A stretch of 64,000 bases of DNA from Streptomyces antibioticus (GCF_001514065.1 NZ_KQ948434.1:1-64000), one strand, 5' to 3'; positions 43,585-52,281 are shown, numbered from the stretch's first letter. Numbers and translations: made by a program. Notes: a model not told the origin generated them from the letters alone.

Positions 43585-43620
43585 CTAATCAGGATCTGCG
43601 CATCTGACGGGGGTGTTCTG

Positions 43621-43815
43621 ATGACGAATCGCGCAGAGGCGGAACGACTGTTGTCATCTCTCAGCGACAACGACCTTGTGGAGGTCGGCGAGGACGGCAA
43701 CATTTACGCACCGGGCAACTCTCCCGCCTCATTCATCAACAAGCCAATAGTTGGCATATCCGATCAAAAAGGCGAGTACTCACGGCCCATCACCGCACGT
43801 CCGGTCGCCGAGTGA
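43621..43815 (+). CDS. 64-residue protein heading the ubiquitin-like operon
   Basis: A small acidic protein (MTNRAEAERLLSSLSDNDLV ... ITARPVAE) with no signal peptide or membrane segment. An amphipathic helix (residues 3-20) precedes a Gly/Asp/Asn-rich, loop-like remainder. It does not show the beta-grasp pattern of ubiquitin-like proteins and does not end in Gly-Gly. Its DNA is visibly less GC-rich than its surroundings (ATA, CAA and AAA codons). The stop is one base from the E2-like ATG, so the two are coupled. It may be the conjugation target, a modifier or a partner; unknown. Confidence 0.7.
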   Translation: MTNRAEAERLLSSLSDNDLVEVGEDGNIYAPGNSPASFINKPIVGISDQKGEYSRPITARPVAE

Positions 43816-43816
43816 C

Positions 43817-44254
43817 ATGGCACGGAAACCGAGTGACATCCGGGTCACGAGAACACTTGTCATCGGTTCAGGAGGGCAGGGTGGGCGGCTGGCCGAGGAG
43901 CAGCGGATCCTCCAGCTGCATTTCCCCGGGTTCCATCTGACCGCCACTCCGCGGGAGGACTCCTGGGCCGTCGCCTGGGGCATGCTGAGCACCTTCACCG
44001 GCGAGTACTACGGCATCGGTATCAGCCTCCCCGAGGGGTATCCGCACAGCCTGCCGCAGGTATGGCCCTATGACTGGAAACCGGTCACGAACCCGCACAT
44101 GTACAGCGACGGGACACTGTGCGTGATGAAGCCGGGCCAGTGGTCCTCGTTCTTCTCCGTCGCCGCCGTGGTCGCCAAGGCGGCCATCTGGCTCAACAAA
44201 TATGAGATCTGGGTCGAGCGGCAGGAATGGCCGGGCCCTCAACAACCCCACTGA
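43817..44254 (+). CDS. E2-like ubiquitin-conjugating protein
   Basis: A 145-residue protein starting MARKPSDIRVTRTLVIGSGG. The second half follows the prokaryotic E2/UBC pattern: strands around YYGIGISLPEGYPHSLPQVW (the YPxxPP-type turn), then NPHMYSDGTLCVMKPGQW with His94 and the presumed catalytic Cys102. A C-terminal helix has the WLNKYEIW pattern. It is the central gene of the E2-E1-JAB operon. The fold and the active-site Cys are inferred from motif comparison, not from a search. Confidence 0.82.
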   Translation: MARKPSDIRVTRTLVIGSGGQGGRLAEEQRILQLHFPGFHLTATPREDSWAVAWGMLSTFTGEYYGIGISLPEGYPHSLPQVWPYDWKPVTNPHMYSDGTLCVMKPGQWSSFFSVAAVVAKAAIWLNKYEIWVERQEWPGPQQPH

Positions 44255-44287
44255 CAGCGGGCGCCAGGCAGCCGAGGAGGCACCTCC

Positions 44288-45154
44288 ATGACCGCTGACG
44301 CGGTTCTCGACACATCTCGTATCGACTATCTGCTGGACACCGCTGAGCTCGCTAGGGCCAAGGTCGTCCTGGTCGGGCTCGGTAGCGGTGGCGCCGCCGT
44401 CATGCAACGCTTGGCGATGTGCGGCATACGCGACTGGACGCTGTTCGATCCGGACGTGCTCCAGCCGGAGAACCTGGTCAAGCACCCGGCGCGACGCACC
44501 GACCTGGGGCGGCTGAAGACCGACATCGCCGCCGAGTGGCTAGCCGACCGCAATCCGGCGAGCCACGTGACCGCCTTCCCGCACGACATCCGAAAGTCCA
44601 AGGACATCGAGCAGGCGATCGCGGAGGCCACCCTGGTGGTGTGCGCCGTCGACAACGCGCTGGCGCGGAATTTCCTCAACGAACTGTGCGTGCGCAGCCG
44701 CACCCCCTGCGTCTTCGGCATGGTCTTCCGCACCGGCATGGGCGGCGAGGTCTACGCATACCTCCCTGGGGAAACCGGTTGCCATGACTGCAAGTTGGCG
44801 TTCTGCATGGACCGGGGGATCGACCTGGACGACTGGTTGGAGCTCACGAGCGAGGAACAACAGCGGATCTACGGACTCGGTGAGCCTGATTTCGCGGCCT
44901 CCGGGCTGGCCGCGGACATCGCCATCGTCGCGTCCTACCATGCGCATTACGTCGTTTCGCTGCTCGGTGGTCGGCATTCCCGCTATTTGCTCCAGCCGTC
45001 GTTCAACTGGCTGACAATCGGAATCCGTCGAACCGAAGGCCTGTTCGAGAACTCGTATGACAACACCCGCGTGCTGCTGCGTCCCCTCACCGGTTGCCAT
45101 CTCCGCTGTGGAACGGGCACGGAGTCCGCCGAGCCCACCTCAGCGGGCGGGTGA
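44288..45154 (+). CDS. E1/ThiF-like adenylyltransferase
   Basis: A 288-residue protein with a strong GAGGAGG site before the ATG. The Rossmann ATP-binding loop VVLVGLGSGGAAV has its glycines at residues 30-35. Asp54 (LFDPDVL), Asn62, Arg70 and Lys77 fit the E1/MoeB/ThiF nucleotide site, and VCAVDN at 118-123 is the usual acidic strand end. CHDC (165-168) and CHLRC (270-274) probably bind zinc or supply the thioester Cys. It should adenylate the C-terminus of a small modifier protein. The stop overlaps the JAMM gene start (GTGA). Confidence 0.88.
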   Translation: MTADAVLDTSRIDYLLDTAELARAKVVLVGLGSGGAAVMQRLAMCGIRDWTLFDPDVLQPENLVKHPARRTDLGRLKTDIAAEWLADRNPASHVTAFPHDIRKSKDIEQAIAEATLVVCAVDNALARNFLNELCVRSRTPCVFGMVFRTGMGGEVYAYLPGETGCHDCKLAFCMDRGIDLDDWLELTSEEQQRIYGLGEPDFAASGLAADIAIVASYHAHYVVSLLGGRHSRYLLQPSFNWLTIGIRRTEGLFENSYDNTRVLLRPLTGCHLRCGTGTESAEPTSAGG

Positions 45155-46152
45155 ACGTCATGAGCCTGTTCGGGACGCGGCCGAGGAAGTGCCCCTCAAC
45201 CCTGCGTGTCTTCGTGCCGACGCGCGTGACGCACCGGTTCACCGAAGAAATCCTGCGTCATCCCCAGGTCGAAGTCGGGGGCAAGTACGTCGGGTTCATC
45301 CGCGGGACGAAGCGCTTCAGGGGCCTGACGGATCGGCACAAGGCCATGGGTGAGCTGGTGATGGTGGTCCTCGACTACATCGACGACGGCCCCCTCTCAG
45401 AACGCACGGCGGTGACTCACCGCGGTGACTCCCGGTTCCAGACGCAGGAGTTTCGCAAGTTGGAGGCCCGCTTTCCAGAACTGGAGCACCTCGGCAGCTG
45501 GCACAGCCACCATCCCAACCGGCTGCGCAGCTTGAGTGATGGGGACATCGACGGTTACCGGGACACCGTCAACGCAGACGGCCACAACCACGACTTCTTC
45601 TTCGCGAGCCTGGGCACGGACAGCGGCGGTTTCGAGACGGCCCGCCACTTCCTCTTCGTCCGAGGTGACAACAACTACTACGAGCTGGGCAAGGAGAATC
45701 TGGTCGTGGACGATGGGGCGGGCGTCGGCCCCGCCCCGCCCACCGCCGCCGTGCCGCAGCTCGCGGTGCCGGGCTGGACAGACTCGGTGTCCGGCCAGGA
45801 ACAGCTGGCCCACGACAGAGCTGTGGTCGGCCAGTACAAGGGGCTGCGGCATGTCGTCGGAGCAGATCGGATCGCCGTGACCGGGCAGTTGACCTGGGAT
45901 CACAGCATCCGCGTTCATTTCAATCTGCTCTATCCGTCCTCGGTGGGCGGAACGGACGGGCTGCTCAAGGTCACCGTAGAAGGCCGGCTAGCGGTGGAGG
46001 TCAGCCTGAGCGGTGATCAGGCCGGTGATCTGGAATTCGCACTCAAGGCGGCGGACCAGATCGCGGGATGCGCGGTGGCGGTCAACAAGCAGGCGCTGCG
46101 CCACGACAAGGCACGGCCCCGGCATGCCAGTCCCGGAGGCCGTCAGCCGTGA
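45151..46152 (+). CDS. JAMM/MPN metalloprotease (JAB) of the ubiquitin-like operon
   Basis: A 333-residue protein starting with GTG overlapping the E1 stop; ATG at 45160 (MSLFGTRPRK) is an alternative. Residues 20-175 are a JAB domain: Glu near residue 41 (QVEVGGKYVGF) and zinc residues in LGSWHSHHPNRLRSLSDGD, with His118, His120, Ser129 and Asp132. The spacing after HSH is one residue longer than the usual JAMM motif. A Pro-rich linker (about 200-220) leads to a second alpha/beta domain of about 110 residues. It probably cleaves conjugates or processes the modifier. The stop overlaps the next gene. Confidence 0.87.
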   Translation: MNVMSLFGTRPRKCPSTLRVFVPTRVTHRFTEEILRHPQVEVGGKYVGFIRGTKRFRGLTDRHKAMGELVMVVLDYIDDGPLSERTAVTHRGDSRFQTQEFRKLEARFPELEHLGSWHSHHPNRLRSLSDGDIDGYRDTVNADGHNHDFFFASLGTDSGGFETARHFLFVRGDNNYYELGKENLVVDDGAGVGPAPPTAAVPQLAVPGWTDSVSGQEQLAHDRAVVGQYKGLRHVVGADRIAVTGQLTWDHSIRVHFNLLYPSSVGGTDGLLKVTVEGRLAVEVSLSGDQAGDLEFALKAADQIAGCAVAVNKQALRHDKARPRHASPGGRQP

Positions 46153-46865
46153 ACACGGCCACGAACGCGCACACTCTGTCGCTCACACGTCGTGAGCCGC
46201 CCGCCTTCCACGGCGAGACGGTGGGCTCAGACCTGGACAAGCTCGAGCATGTCCGCTCGGCTTGGCTGATCTCGCGCAGCATCTCCGCTCGGCCGTTCAC
46301 CGAGAAGCTACTCGCCCAGGAGTCTGGCTTCGCGGCGCTGACCACGCACGAACTCAGCGCGGCTGCCCACACGTTGACGTACAAGTTCGGCCACGTGCAG
46401 CGTTGGCGGCTGCTGTGGGCGGTCTCCCTCGACGGGCCCAGCCAGTTCGGCGACGCACGCACTGTCCGGCACGGTGTCAGCGAGGAGACGGCCCGTGAAC
46501 TGGCCGACAGCATCGGCGTCGAGGCCAAGCTCGACGTCAAGTTCCTCGCCGCCCAGGCCAGCAGACAGTGGTCGCGGCTGACACGCTCGACCATCTCCGT
46601 CAACGCCGAGTCCGAATTCACCCGTACTCTGACCTACGAGGTGCCGGCTGAGGGCATGGACATCGCCCTGTGGCAGCTGGAGTCGCAGCTGATCAGACGG
46701 CTGGAGCTACGGCCCGGCGCCGTGCTGCCACCCGATCCGGTGCCGCGCTGGGTCGGTCTCGCCGTCGCAGCGCGGTCACGGTCCCGAGTGATCACCGTGC
46801 CCACGAACGTAGTTCGCGCACGGACCAGGAAAGCCCCAGGTGTCAGCGGTGCCGCCGAGACATGA
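46149..46865 (+). CDS. Unknown fourth protein of the ubiquitin-like operon
   Basis: A 238-residue protein starting with GTG that overlaps the JAMM stop (GTGA). The N-terminal third is helical. The middle (WRLLWAVSLDGPSQFG) and the segment around residues 150-185 (RSTISVNAESEFTRTLTYEV) show alternating polar and hydrophobic strands. No signal peptide or catalytic motif. The alternating pattern loosely recalls the strands of aerolysin-type beta proteins, but this is weak. It is coupled to the JAMM gene, so it belongs to the system and could be a substrate, adaptor or effector. Confidence 0.75.
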   Translation: MNTATNAHTLSLTRREPPAFHGETVGSDLDKLEHVRSAWLISRSISARPFTEKLLAQESGFAALTTHELSAAAHTLTYKFGHVQRWRLLWAVSLDGPSQFGDARTVRHGVSEETARELADSIGVEAKLDVKFLAAQASRQWSRLTRSTISVNAESEFTRTLTYEVPAEGMDIALWQLESQLIRRLELRPGAVLPPDPVPRWVGLAVAARSRSRVITVPTNVVRARTRKAPGVSGAAET

Positions 46866-46878
46866 GCCCGGCGGCACC
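46846..46878. terminator. Terminator overlapping the operon stop codon
   Basis: Perfect 11-bp stem CGGTGCCGCCG/CGGCGGCACCG spanning the stop at 46863-46865, between the convergent ubiquitin-like operon and the acyl-CoA dehydrogenase gene. Confidence 0.75.
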
Positions 46879-46885
46879 GGATGCA

Positions 46886-48829
46886 TCAGCGGATCGGGCG
46901 GTGGACGTTGGTCTTCTCGCTCGGGCCCGGGGTCGCGTCGGCGATCCACGGGCCCTCGCCCGACGCGTCGACGATGCCGTCCTCCAGCCACTCGTAGGTG
47001 CCGGACATGACGCCCTTGACGACCTTGCGGTCCAGGTCGTCCGTGTTGGTCCACAGGCGGCCGAAGAGCTCCTCGATCCGGATGCGGGACTGGTGGCAGA
47101 AGGTGTCCGCCAGTTGGTAGGCCTCGCGGCCGTGGGCCTCGGTGGTGCGCAGGAGTTCGGCGCGGACACAGACCGCGCTCATCGCGAAGAGCTCCGCTCC
47201 GATGTCGACGATCCGGCCGAGGAAGCCCTGCTTGGTCTCCATGCGGCCCTGCCAGCGGGACATGGCATAGAAGGTGGAGCGGGCCAGTTTGCGGGCCGTG
47301 CGCTCGACGTAGCGGAGGTGGACGGAGAGGTCTACCTCGTGTTTGAACTCGTTGTAGGAGTAAGGGAGTTGGCCCTGACCCGCGACCAGCTTCGGGAGCC
47401 ACTTGGCGTAGAACACGCCCGCGTTGGCGCCCGCCTTCGCCTTGTCCGTCAGGGACTTGTCCGGGTCGATCAGGTCGCCCGCGACCGAGAGGTGGGCGTC
47501 GACCGCCTCGCGGGCGATCAGCAGGTGCATGATCTCGGTCGAGCCCTCGAAGATGCGGTTGATGCGGAGGTCTCGGAGGACTTGCTCCGCCGGGACTGCT
47601 CGTTCGCCGCGGGCCGCCAGGGACGCGGCCGTCTCGAAGCCGCGGCCGCCGCGGATCTGGACCAGTTCGTCGGCCATCAGCCACGCCTGCTCGGAGGCGA
47701 AGAGCTTGGCCAGGGCTCCCTCGATGCGGATGTCGTTGCGGTCCTCGTCGGCCATCTGGCTGGCGAGGTCCGTCACCGCCTCCAGGGCGAAGGTGGTGGC
47801 CGCGATGAAGCTGATCTTCGAGCCGACCGCCTCGTGCTGGGCGATGGGCTTGCCCCACTGCTCGCGGGCCGCCGACCACTCGCGGGCGATCTTCAGGCAC
47901 CACTTGCCGGCCGCCACGCAGGAGGCGGGGAGGGAGAGCCGGCCGGTGTTGAGGGTCGTCAAAGCGATCTTCAGGCCCGTGCCCTCCGGGCCGATGCGGT
48001 TCGCGGCCGGGACCCTGACCTGGTGGAAGCGGGTCACGCCGTTCTCGATGCCGCGCAGGCCCATGAAGGCGTTGCGGTTCTCGACAGTGATGCCGGGCGA
48101 GTTGGTCTCCACCACGAACGCGGTGATGCCGCCCCGGTGGCCCTCGGACTTCGGCACCCGGGCCATGACGACGAGGAGGTCGGCGACCACACCGTTGGTG
48201 GTCCACAGCTTCACTCCGTCGAGGACGTAGTCGTCGCCGTCGGGGACCGCGGTGGTGGCGAGGCGGGCCGGGTCGGAGCCGACGTCGGGCTCGGTGAGGA
48301 GGAAGGCGCTGATGTCGGTGCGGGCGCACCGGGGCAGGAACATCTCCTTCTGCTCGTCCGTGCCGAACAGCTTCAGCGGCTGCGGTACGCCGATCGACTG
48401 ATGGGCGGAGAGCAGCACGCCGATCGCGGGGCTGGCGGAGCCCGCCAGTGCGAGCGCCTTGTTGTAGTACACCTGGGTGAGGCCGAGGCCGCCGTACTTG
48501 GTGTCGATCTTCATGCCGAGGGCGCCGAGTTCCTTGAGGCCGTTGATGACCTCGTCGGGGATCCGGGCCTCGCGCTCGATGAGGGCGCCGTCGACCTTCG
48601 TCTCGCAGAAGTCGCGGAGCTTGGCGAGGAACTCCTCGCCGCGCTGGGCGGCCTCGGAGGAGGGCATGGGGTGCGGGTGGACCAGGTCGAGCCGGAAGCG
48701 CCCGAGGAACAGTTCCTTGGCGAAGCTGGGCTTGCGCCACTCCTGTTCCCGGGCCGCCTCGGCGACCTCGCGGGCCTCGCGTTCGGAGACGGAGGGTTTG
48801 CTGGTGGATGGGGCGGACAAGAGGCTCAC
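46886..48829 (-). CDS. Acyl-CoA dehydrogenase (long form)
   Basis: A 647-residue FAD enzyme of fatty acid beta-oxidation, longer than the usual 380-400 residues because of an extra C-terminal helical domain, as in very-long-chain types. The FAD/substrate motif FLLTEPDVGSDPA is near residue 185, and RIFEGSTEIMHLLIAREA near residue 430 holds the catalytic Glu. The start is GTG at 48827-48829 with a GAG directly adjacent, an unusually close ribosome site. The gene is convergent with the ubiquitin-like operon and divergent from lacI. Confidence 0.93.
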   Translation of the reverse strand: MSLLSAPSTSKPSVSEREAREVAEAAREQEWRKPSFAKELFLGRFRLDLVHPHPMPSSEAAQRGEEFLAKLRDFCETKVDGALIEREARIPDEVINGLKELGALGMKIDTKYGGLGLTQVYYNKALALAGSASPAIGVLLSAHQSIGVPQPLKLFGTDEQKEMFLPRCARTDISAFLLTEPDVGSDPARLATTAVPDGDDYVLDGVKLWTTNGVVADLLVVMARVPKSEGHRGGITAFVVETNSPGITVENRNAFMGLRGIENGVTRFHQVRVPAANRIGPEGTGLKIALTTLNTGRLSLPASCVAAGKWCLKIAREWSAAREQWGKPIAQHEAVGSKISFIAATTFALEAVTDLASQMADEDRNDIRIEGALAKLFASEQAWLMADELVQIRGGRGFETAASLAARGERAVPAEQVLRDLRINRIFEGSTEIMHLLIAREAVDAHLSVAGDLIDPDKSLTDKAKAGANAGVFYAKWLPKLVAGQGQLPYSYNEFKHEVDLSVHLRYVERTARKLARSTFYAMSRWQGRMETKQGFLGRIVDIGAELFAMSAVCVRAELLRTTEAHGREAYQLADTFCHQSRIRIEELFGRLWTNTDDLDRKVVKGVMSGTYEWLEDGIVDASGEGPWIADATPGPSEKTNVHRPIR

Positions 48830-48997
48830 CTCGCCGCGAATCGGGATCTTGGACCGTTTTCGTTACCGACCGGTGCTACTCGATCGTATGTACCCGATCC
48901 CGGGCGACCCCACCACCCCTGGCGCGCGGCCGATCGGCCGACGGTCCGCCATCATGGGAACCGGGAAGCCCGGGGGCGCCCGGCCCACAACTCCCTA

Positions 48998-49100
48998 TCG
49001 AAGCGCTTCGACAGACTATGGACACCCACCCCGGGTGCAGCTACTGTCGAACCACTTTCACCCGCCCTTGTTCAATCTGCGCACTGTCGAAGCGCTTCAC
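48998..49100 (+). promoter_or_regulatory. LacI-family operators upstream of the xyloglucan regulator
   Basis: Perfect palindrome TCGAAGCGCTTCGA at 48998-49011, near-copy TCGAAGCGCTTCAC at 49087-49100 (18 bases before the ATG) and a degenerate copy GTCGAACCACTTTCAC at 49046-49061. The core is the CG-centred palindrome typical of LacI-family sites. The same palindrome occurs at 63979-63992. Confidence 0.8.
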
Positions 49101-49117
49101 AAAGCTTGGAGAGCTGG

Positions 49118-50125
49118 ATGGTCACCCTCGCCGAGGTCGCCCAGCACGCCGGAGTGTCTGCGAGCACGGTGAGCTATGTCCTCAGTGGCAAGCGGTCCAT
49201 CTCCACGACCACCCGGCAGCGGGTCGAGCAGAGCATCCGCGAGCTCGGCTACCACCCGAACGCGGGCGCCCGCGCGCTGGCCAGCAGCAGGTCCAACATC
49301 ATCGCCCTGATGGTGCCGCTGCGGACGGACATGTACGTGCCGGTGATGATGGAGATCGCCATCGCCGTCGCCACCACCGCCCGGACGCACGGGTACGACG
49401 TGCTGCTGCTGACCGGCGAGGAGGGCCCGGACGCGGTGCGCCGCGTCACCGGCAGCGGACTCGCCGACGCGATGATCCTGATGGACGTCGAACTCGACGA
49501 CGAGCGGCTGCCGCTGCTGCGCGGCACGGACCAGCCGTCCGTCCTCATCGGCCTCCCCGCCGACACCACCGGGCTGACCTGCGTCGACCTCGACTTCCGG
49601 GCGACCGGCGCACTCTGTGTCGAGCACCTCGCGATGCTCGGCCACCGCGACATCGCTGTCATCGGCGAGGCCCCCGCGGTCTACGAACGGCACACCGGTT
49701 TCGCGGAGCGCACACTCGACGGACTGCGGTCCCGGGCCCAGGAGTTGGGCGTACGACTGCTGCACCGGCCCTGCGAGGGCGGGTACGACGCGATGGCCGT
49801 GACGCTCGCCCGCATCCTCGACGAGCGCCCCGGCACCACCGGGTTCGTCGTGCAGAACGAGTCGGCCGTCGAGCCGCTGCTCGCCCTGCTGCGCCAGCAG
49901 GGCCGCGCCGTACCCGAGGACGTCTCGGTCGTCGCGATCTGCCCCGACCAGGTCGCCACCCAGGCCTCGGTGCGGCTGACCTCGGTCGCCATCCCCGCGC
50001 AGGAGATGGGCCGCAACGCCGTGGAGCGGCTGGTGGCCAAGCTCGACGGCCGCGGCAGCGACGAAGTCGTCCTGATCACCCCTGAGTTGACGGTCCGGGC
50101 GAGCACGGGCCCGGTACCGGCGTAG
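49118..50125 (+). CDS. LacI-family transcriptional regulator of the xyloglucan locus
   Basis: A 335-residue repressor from the ATG at 49118 after TTGGAGAG. The N-terminal helix-turn-helix TLAEVAQHAGVSASTVSYVL and hinge HPNAGARALASSRS are classical, and a periplasmic-binding-protein-like sugar sensor domain follows (residues 60-335). Palindromes in front of its own gene and in front of the sugar-binding-protein gene suggest it represses itself and the import/hydrolase operon until a xyloglucan-derived sugar binds. The ligand is inferred from neighbours. Confidence 0.93.
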   Translation: MVTLAEVAQHAGVSASTVSYVLSGKRSISTTTRQRVEQSIRELGYHPNAGARALASSRSNIIALMVPLRTDMYVPVMMEIAIAVATTARTHGYDVLLLTGEEGPDAVRRVTGSGLADAMILMDVELDDERLPLLRGTDQPSVLIGLPADTTGLTCVDLDFRATGALCVEHLAMLGHRDIAVIGEAPAVYERHTGFAERTLDGLRSRAQELGVRLLHRPCEGGYDAMAVTLARILDERPGTTGFVVQNESAVEPLLALLRQQGRAVPEDVSVVAICPDQVATQASVRLTSVAIPAQEMGRNAVERLVAKLDGRGSDEVVLITPELTVRASTGPVPA

Positions 50126-50205
50126 CACCGCTCGCGTCCGCCCCTGCCGGGGCACCCCCATGTCTGCCACTCCGTCAGGAGTTCCGGAGCCCAGGAGCGC
50201 CTCAA

Positions 50206-52281
50206 GTGCCTCAAGTGCCTCAAGTTCCTCCAGTGCCTGAGCCTGCCGAGAGCCGGCCCCCGACCGGCGCGGTGAGCCTCGCGCAGTCGTCCCCGACCGT
50301 CGGTGTGTTCCGTGAGCGGGACGGCGCGCTGGAGTGGAGCGGCCGTCAGGAGACCGTACGGATCGAGCCCTGGGGCCCGGACGCGGTCCGGGTCCGCACC
50401 CGGCTCGGCGGCCCGGTCCTGGAGGGACTGCCGGGTGCGCTGCTGGACGACGCGCCCGCCACCTCGTACAGCATCAAGATCGAGGACGGGCAAGGGCGGT
50501 TGACCGTCGGCGCGCTCACCGTCGAGGTCAGCGCCGAGGGTCTGATCAGGTTCCTGCGCACGGAGGACTCCGGCGAGCTGCTCTCAGAGGCCCGCGCCCA
50601 CTTCTGGTGGCCGGGCTCGCGCCTCTACACGGCTGTCGGCAACGGCCACCACCGTCTGGAGCAGCGGTTCGCCGCCTACGACGACGAGAAGCTGTACGGC
50701 CTCGGCCAGCACCAGCACGGCCGCTTCGACCAGAAGGGCCTGGTCCTGGACCTGGTCCAGCGCAACGCCGAGGTCGGCATCCCGGTGCTGACGTCCAGCC
50801 GCGGCTACACCCTGCTGTGGAACAACCCGGCGATCGGCCGCGTGGAGCTGGCCCACAACGGCACCCGCTGGGTGGCCGACTCGGCCCGGCAGATCGACTA
50901 CTGGATCGCCGCCGGCACCCCGGCCGACGGGCAGCGCCGCTACTCCGCCGTGACCGGCCGCACCCCGATGCTGCCGGAGTGGGCGGCGGGCTTCTGGCAG
51001 TGCAAGCTGCGCTACCGCACCCAGGACGAACTCCTGGACGTGGCAAGGGAGTACAAGCGGCGCGGGCTGCCGATCTCGGCGATCGTGTGCGACTTCTTCC
51101 ACTGGACCCACCTCGGCGAGTGGAGGTTCGACCCGGCGGAGTGGCCCGACCCGGCCGCGATGGTGCGGGAGTTGGCGGACCTGGGCATCAAACTCGTCGT
51201 CTCCGTCTGGCCGTCGGTGTCGCCGCTGAGCGAGAACCACCCGGTGATGGAGCAGCGCGGCTACTTCATCGGCACCCAGTACGGGCCGATGGCGCACGCG
51301 GACTGGCCGGACAAGGAGGTGGCGTCGACGGTCCAGGTGGCCTTCTACGACGCCACAAACCCGGAGGCACGTCAGTTCGTCTGGTCGAAGGTCAAGGAGA
51401 ACTACCTCGACCCGTACGACATCACGGCCTTCTGGCTGGACGCCTGCGAGCCCGAGCTGAAGCCCGGTTTCGCGGAGAACCTGCGCTACTGGGCGGGCCC
51501 GGGCCTGGAGGTCGGCAACATCTACCCGGCGGACAACGCCCGCACCTTCCACGAGGGGCTGAGCGCCGCGGGCGAGGAGGTCATCACCCTCAACCGCTCG
51601 GCGTGGGCGGGCAGTCAGCGCTACGGCGCCGCCCTGTGGTCCGGCGACATCGGCACCGACTTCCCGACCCTGCGCCGCCAGATCGCGGCCGGCCTCAACA
51701 CCGCGCTGTCCGGCATCCCCTGGTGGAACACCGACATCGGCGGCTTCCACGGCGGCGACCCGAGCGACCCGGCGTACCAGGAGGTCATGGTCCGCTGGTT
51801 CCAGTTCGGCGCGCTGTCCCCCCTGATGCGGCTGCACGGCTTCCGCGACCCGGGCATGCCGCTGGGCCCGGAGATGACCGGCGGTCCCAACGAGGTGTGG
51901 TCGTACGGCGAGCGGGCGGGGGCCGTGCTGGAGAAGTACCTGCGGCTGCGCGAGCGCCTGAAGCCCTACGTCCTGGACGTCATGCGCGAGGCCCACGAGG
52001 AGGGTCTGCCGCCCATGCGGCCGCTGTTCCTGGAGTTCCCGGACGACCCGGCGGCCTGGTCGGTGGACGACGCCTATCTCTTCGGTGCGGACCTGCTGGT
52101 GGCGCCGGTGCTGACGGCGGGCGCGACGACCCGCACGGTCTGTCTCCCGGCGGGCGCGGCCTGGACGGACGCGTGGACCGGTGAGGCGTACGAGGGCGGC
52201 ACGACCGTGACGGTTGACGCCCCGCTGGACCGCATCCCGCTGTTCCTGCGGGACGGGGCGCGGCTTCCCGTAGCGGAGTAG
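50206..52281 (+). CDS. GH31 alpha-xylosidase/alpha-glucosidase
   Basis: A 691-residue cytoplasmic glycosidase with no signal peptide. The GH31 nucleophile Asp lies in FWLDACEPELKPGF and the acid/base Asp in WSGDIGTDFPTL; IPWWNTDIGGFHGG follows. The WLDACEPE form resembles alpha-xylosidases of the YicI type, fitting release of xylose from xyloglucan oligosaccharides. The start is GTG at 50206 with AGGAG eight bases upstream. The start region has three near-identical CTCAAGTGC units, so neighbouring in-frame GTGs could also be used. It is 80 bases downstream of lacI and probably co-transcribed. Confidence 0.92.
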   Translation: MPQVPQVPPVPEPAESRPPTGAVSLAQSSPTVGVFRERDGALEWSGRQETVRIEPWGPDAVRVRTRLGGPVLEGLPGALLDDAPATSYSIKIEDGQGRLTVGALTVEVSAEGLIRFLRTEDSGELLSEARAHFWWPGSRLYTAVGNGHHRLEQRFAAYDDEKLYGLGQHQHGRFDQKGLVLDLVQRNAEVGIPVLTSSRGYTLLWNNPAIGRVELAHNGTRWVADSARQIDYWIAAGTPADGQRRYSAVTGRTPMLPEWAAGFWQCKLRYRTQDELLDVAREYKRRGLPISAIVCDFFHWTHLGEWRFDPAEWPDPAAMVRELADLGIKLVVSVWPSVSPLSENHPVMEQRGYFIGTQYGPMAHADWPDKEVASTVQVAFYDATNPEARQFVWSKVKENYLDPYDITAFWLDACEPELKPGFAENLRYWAGPGLEVGNIYPADNARTFHEGLSAAGEEVITLNRSAWAGSQRYGAALWSGDIGTDFPTLRRQIAAGLNTALSGIPWWNTDIGGFHGGDPSDPAYQEVMVRWFQFGALSPLMRLHGFRDPGMPLGPEMTGGPNEVWSYGERAGAVLEKYLRLRERLKPYVLDVMREAHEEGLPPMRPLFLEFPDDPAAWSVDDAYLFGADLLVAPVLTAGATTRTVCLPAGAAWTDAWTGEAYEGGTTVTVDAPLDRIPLFLRDGARLPVAE

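Noticed and set aside
43621-46865. Moco or thiamine biosynthesis operon (ThiF/MoeB with JAB)
   Set aside because: The E2-like protein with its catalytic Cys and the absence of ThiS, MoaD or any sulfur-carrier gene argue for a conjugation-type system instead.
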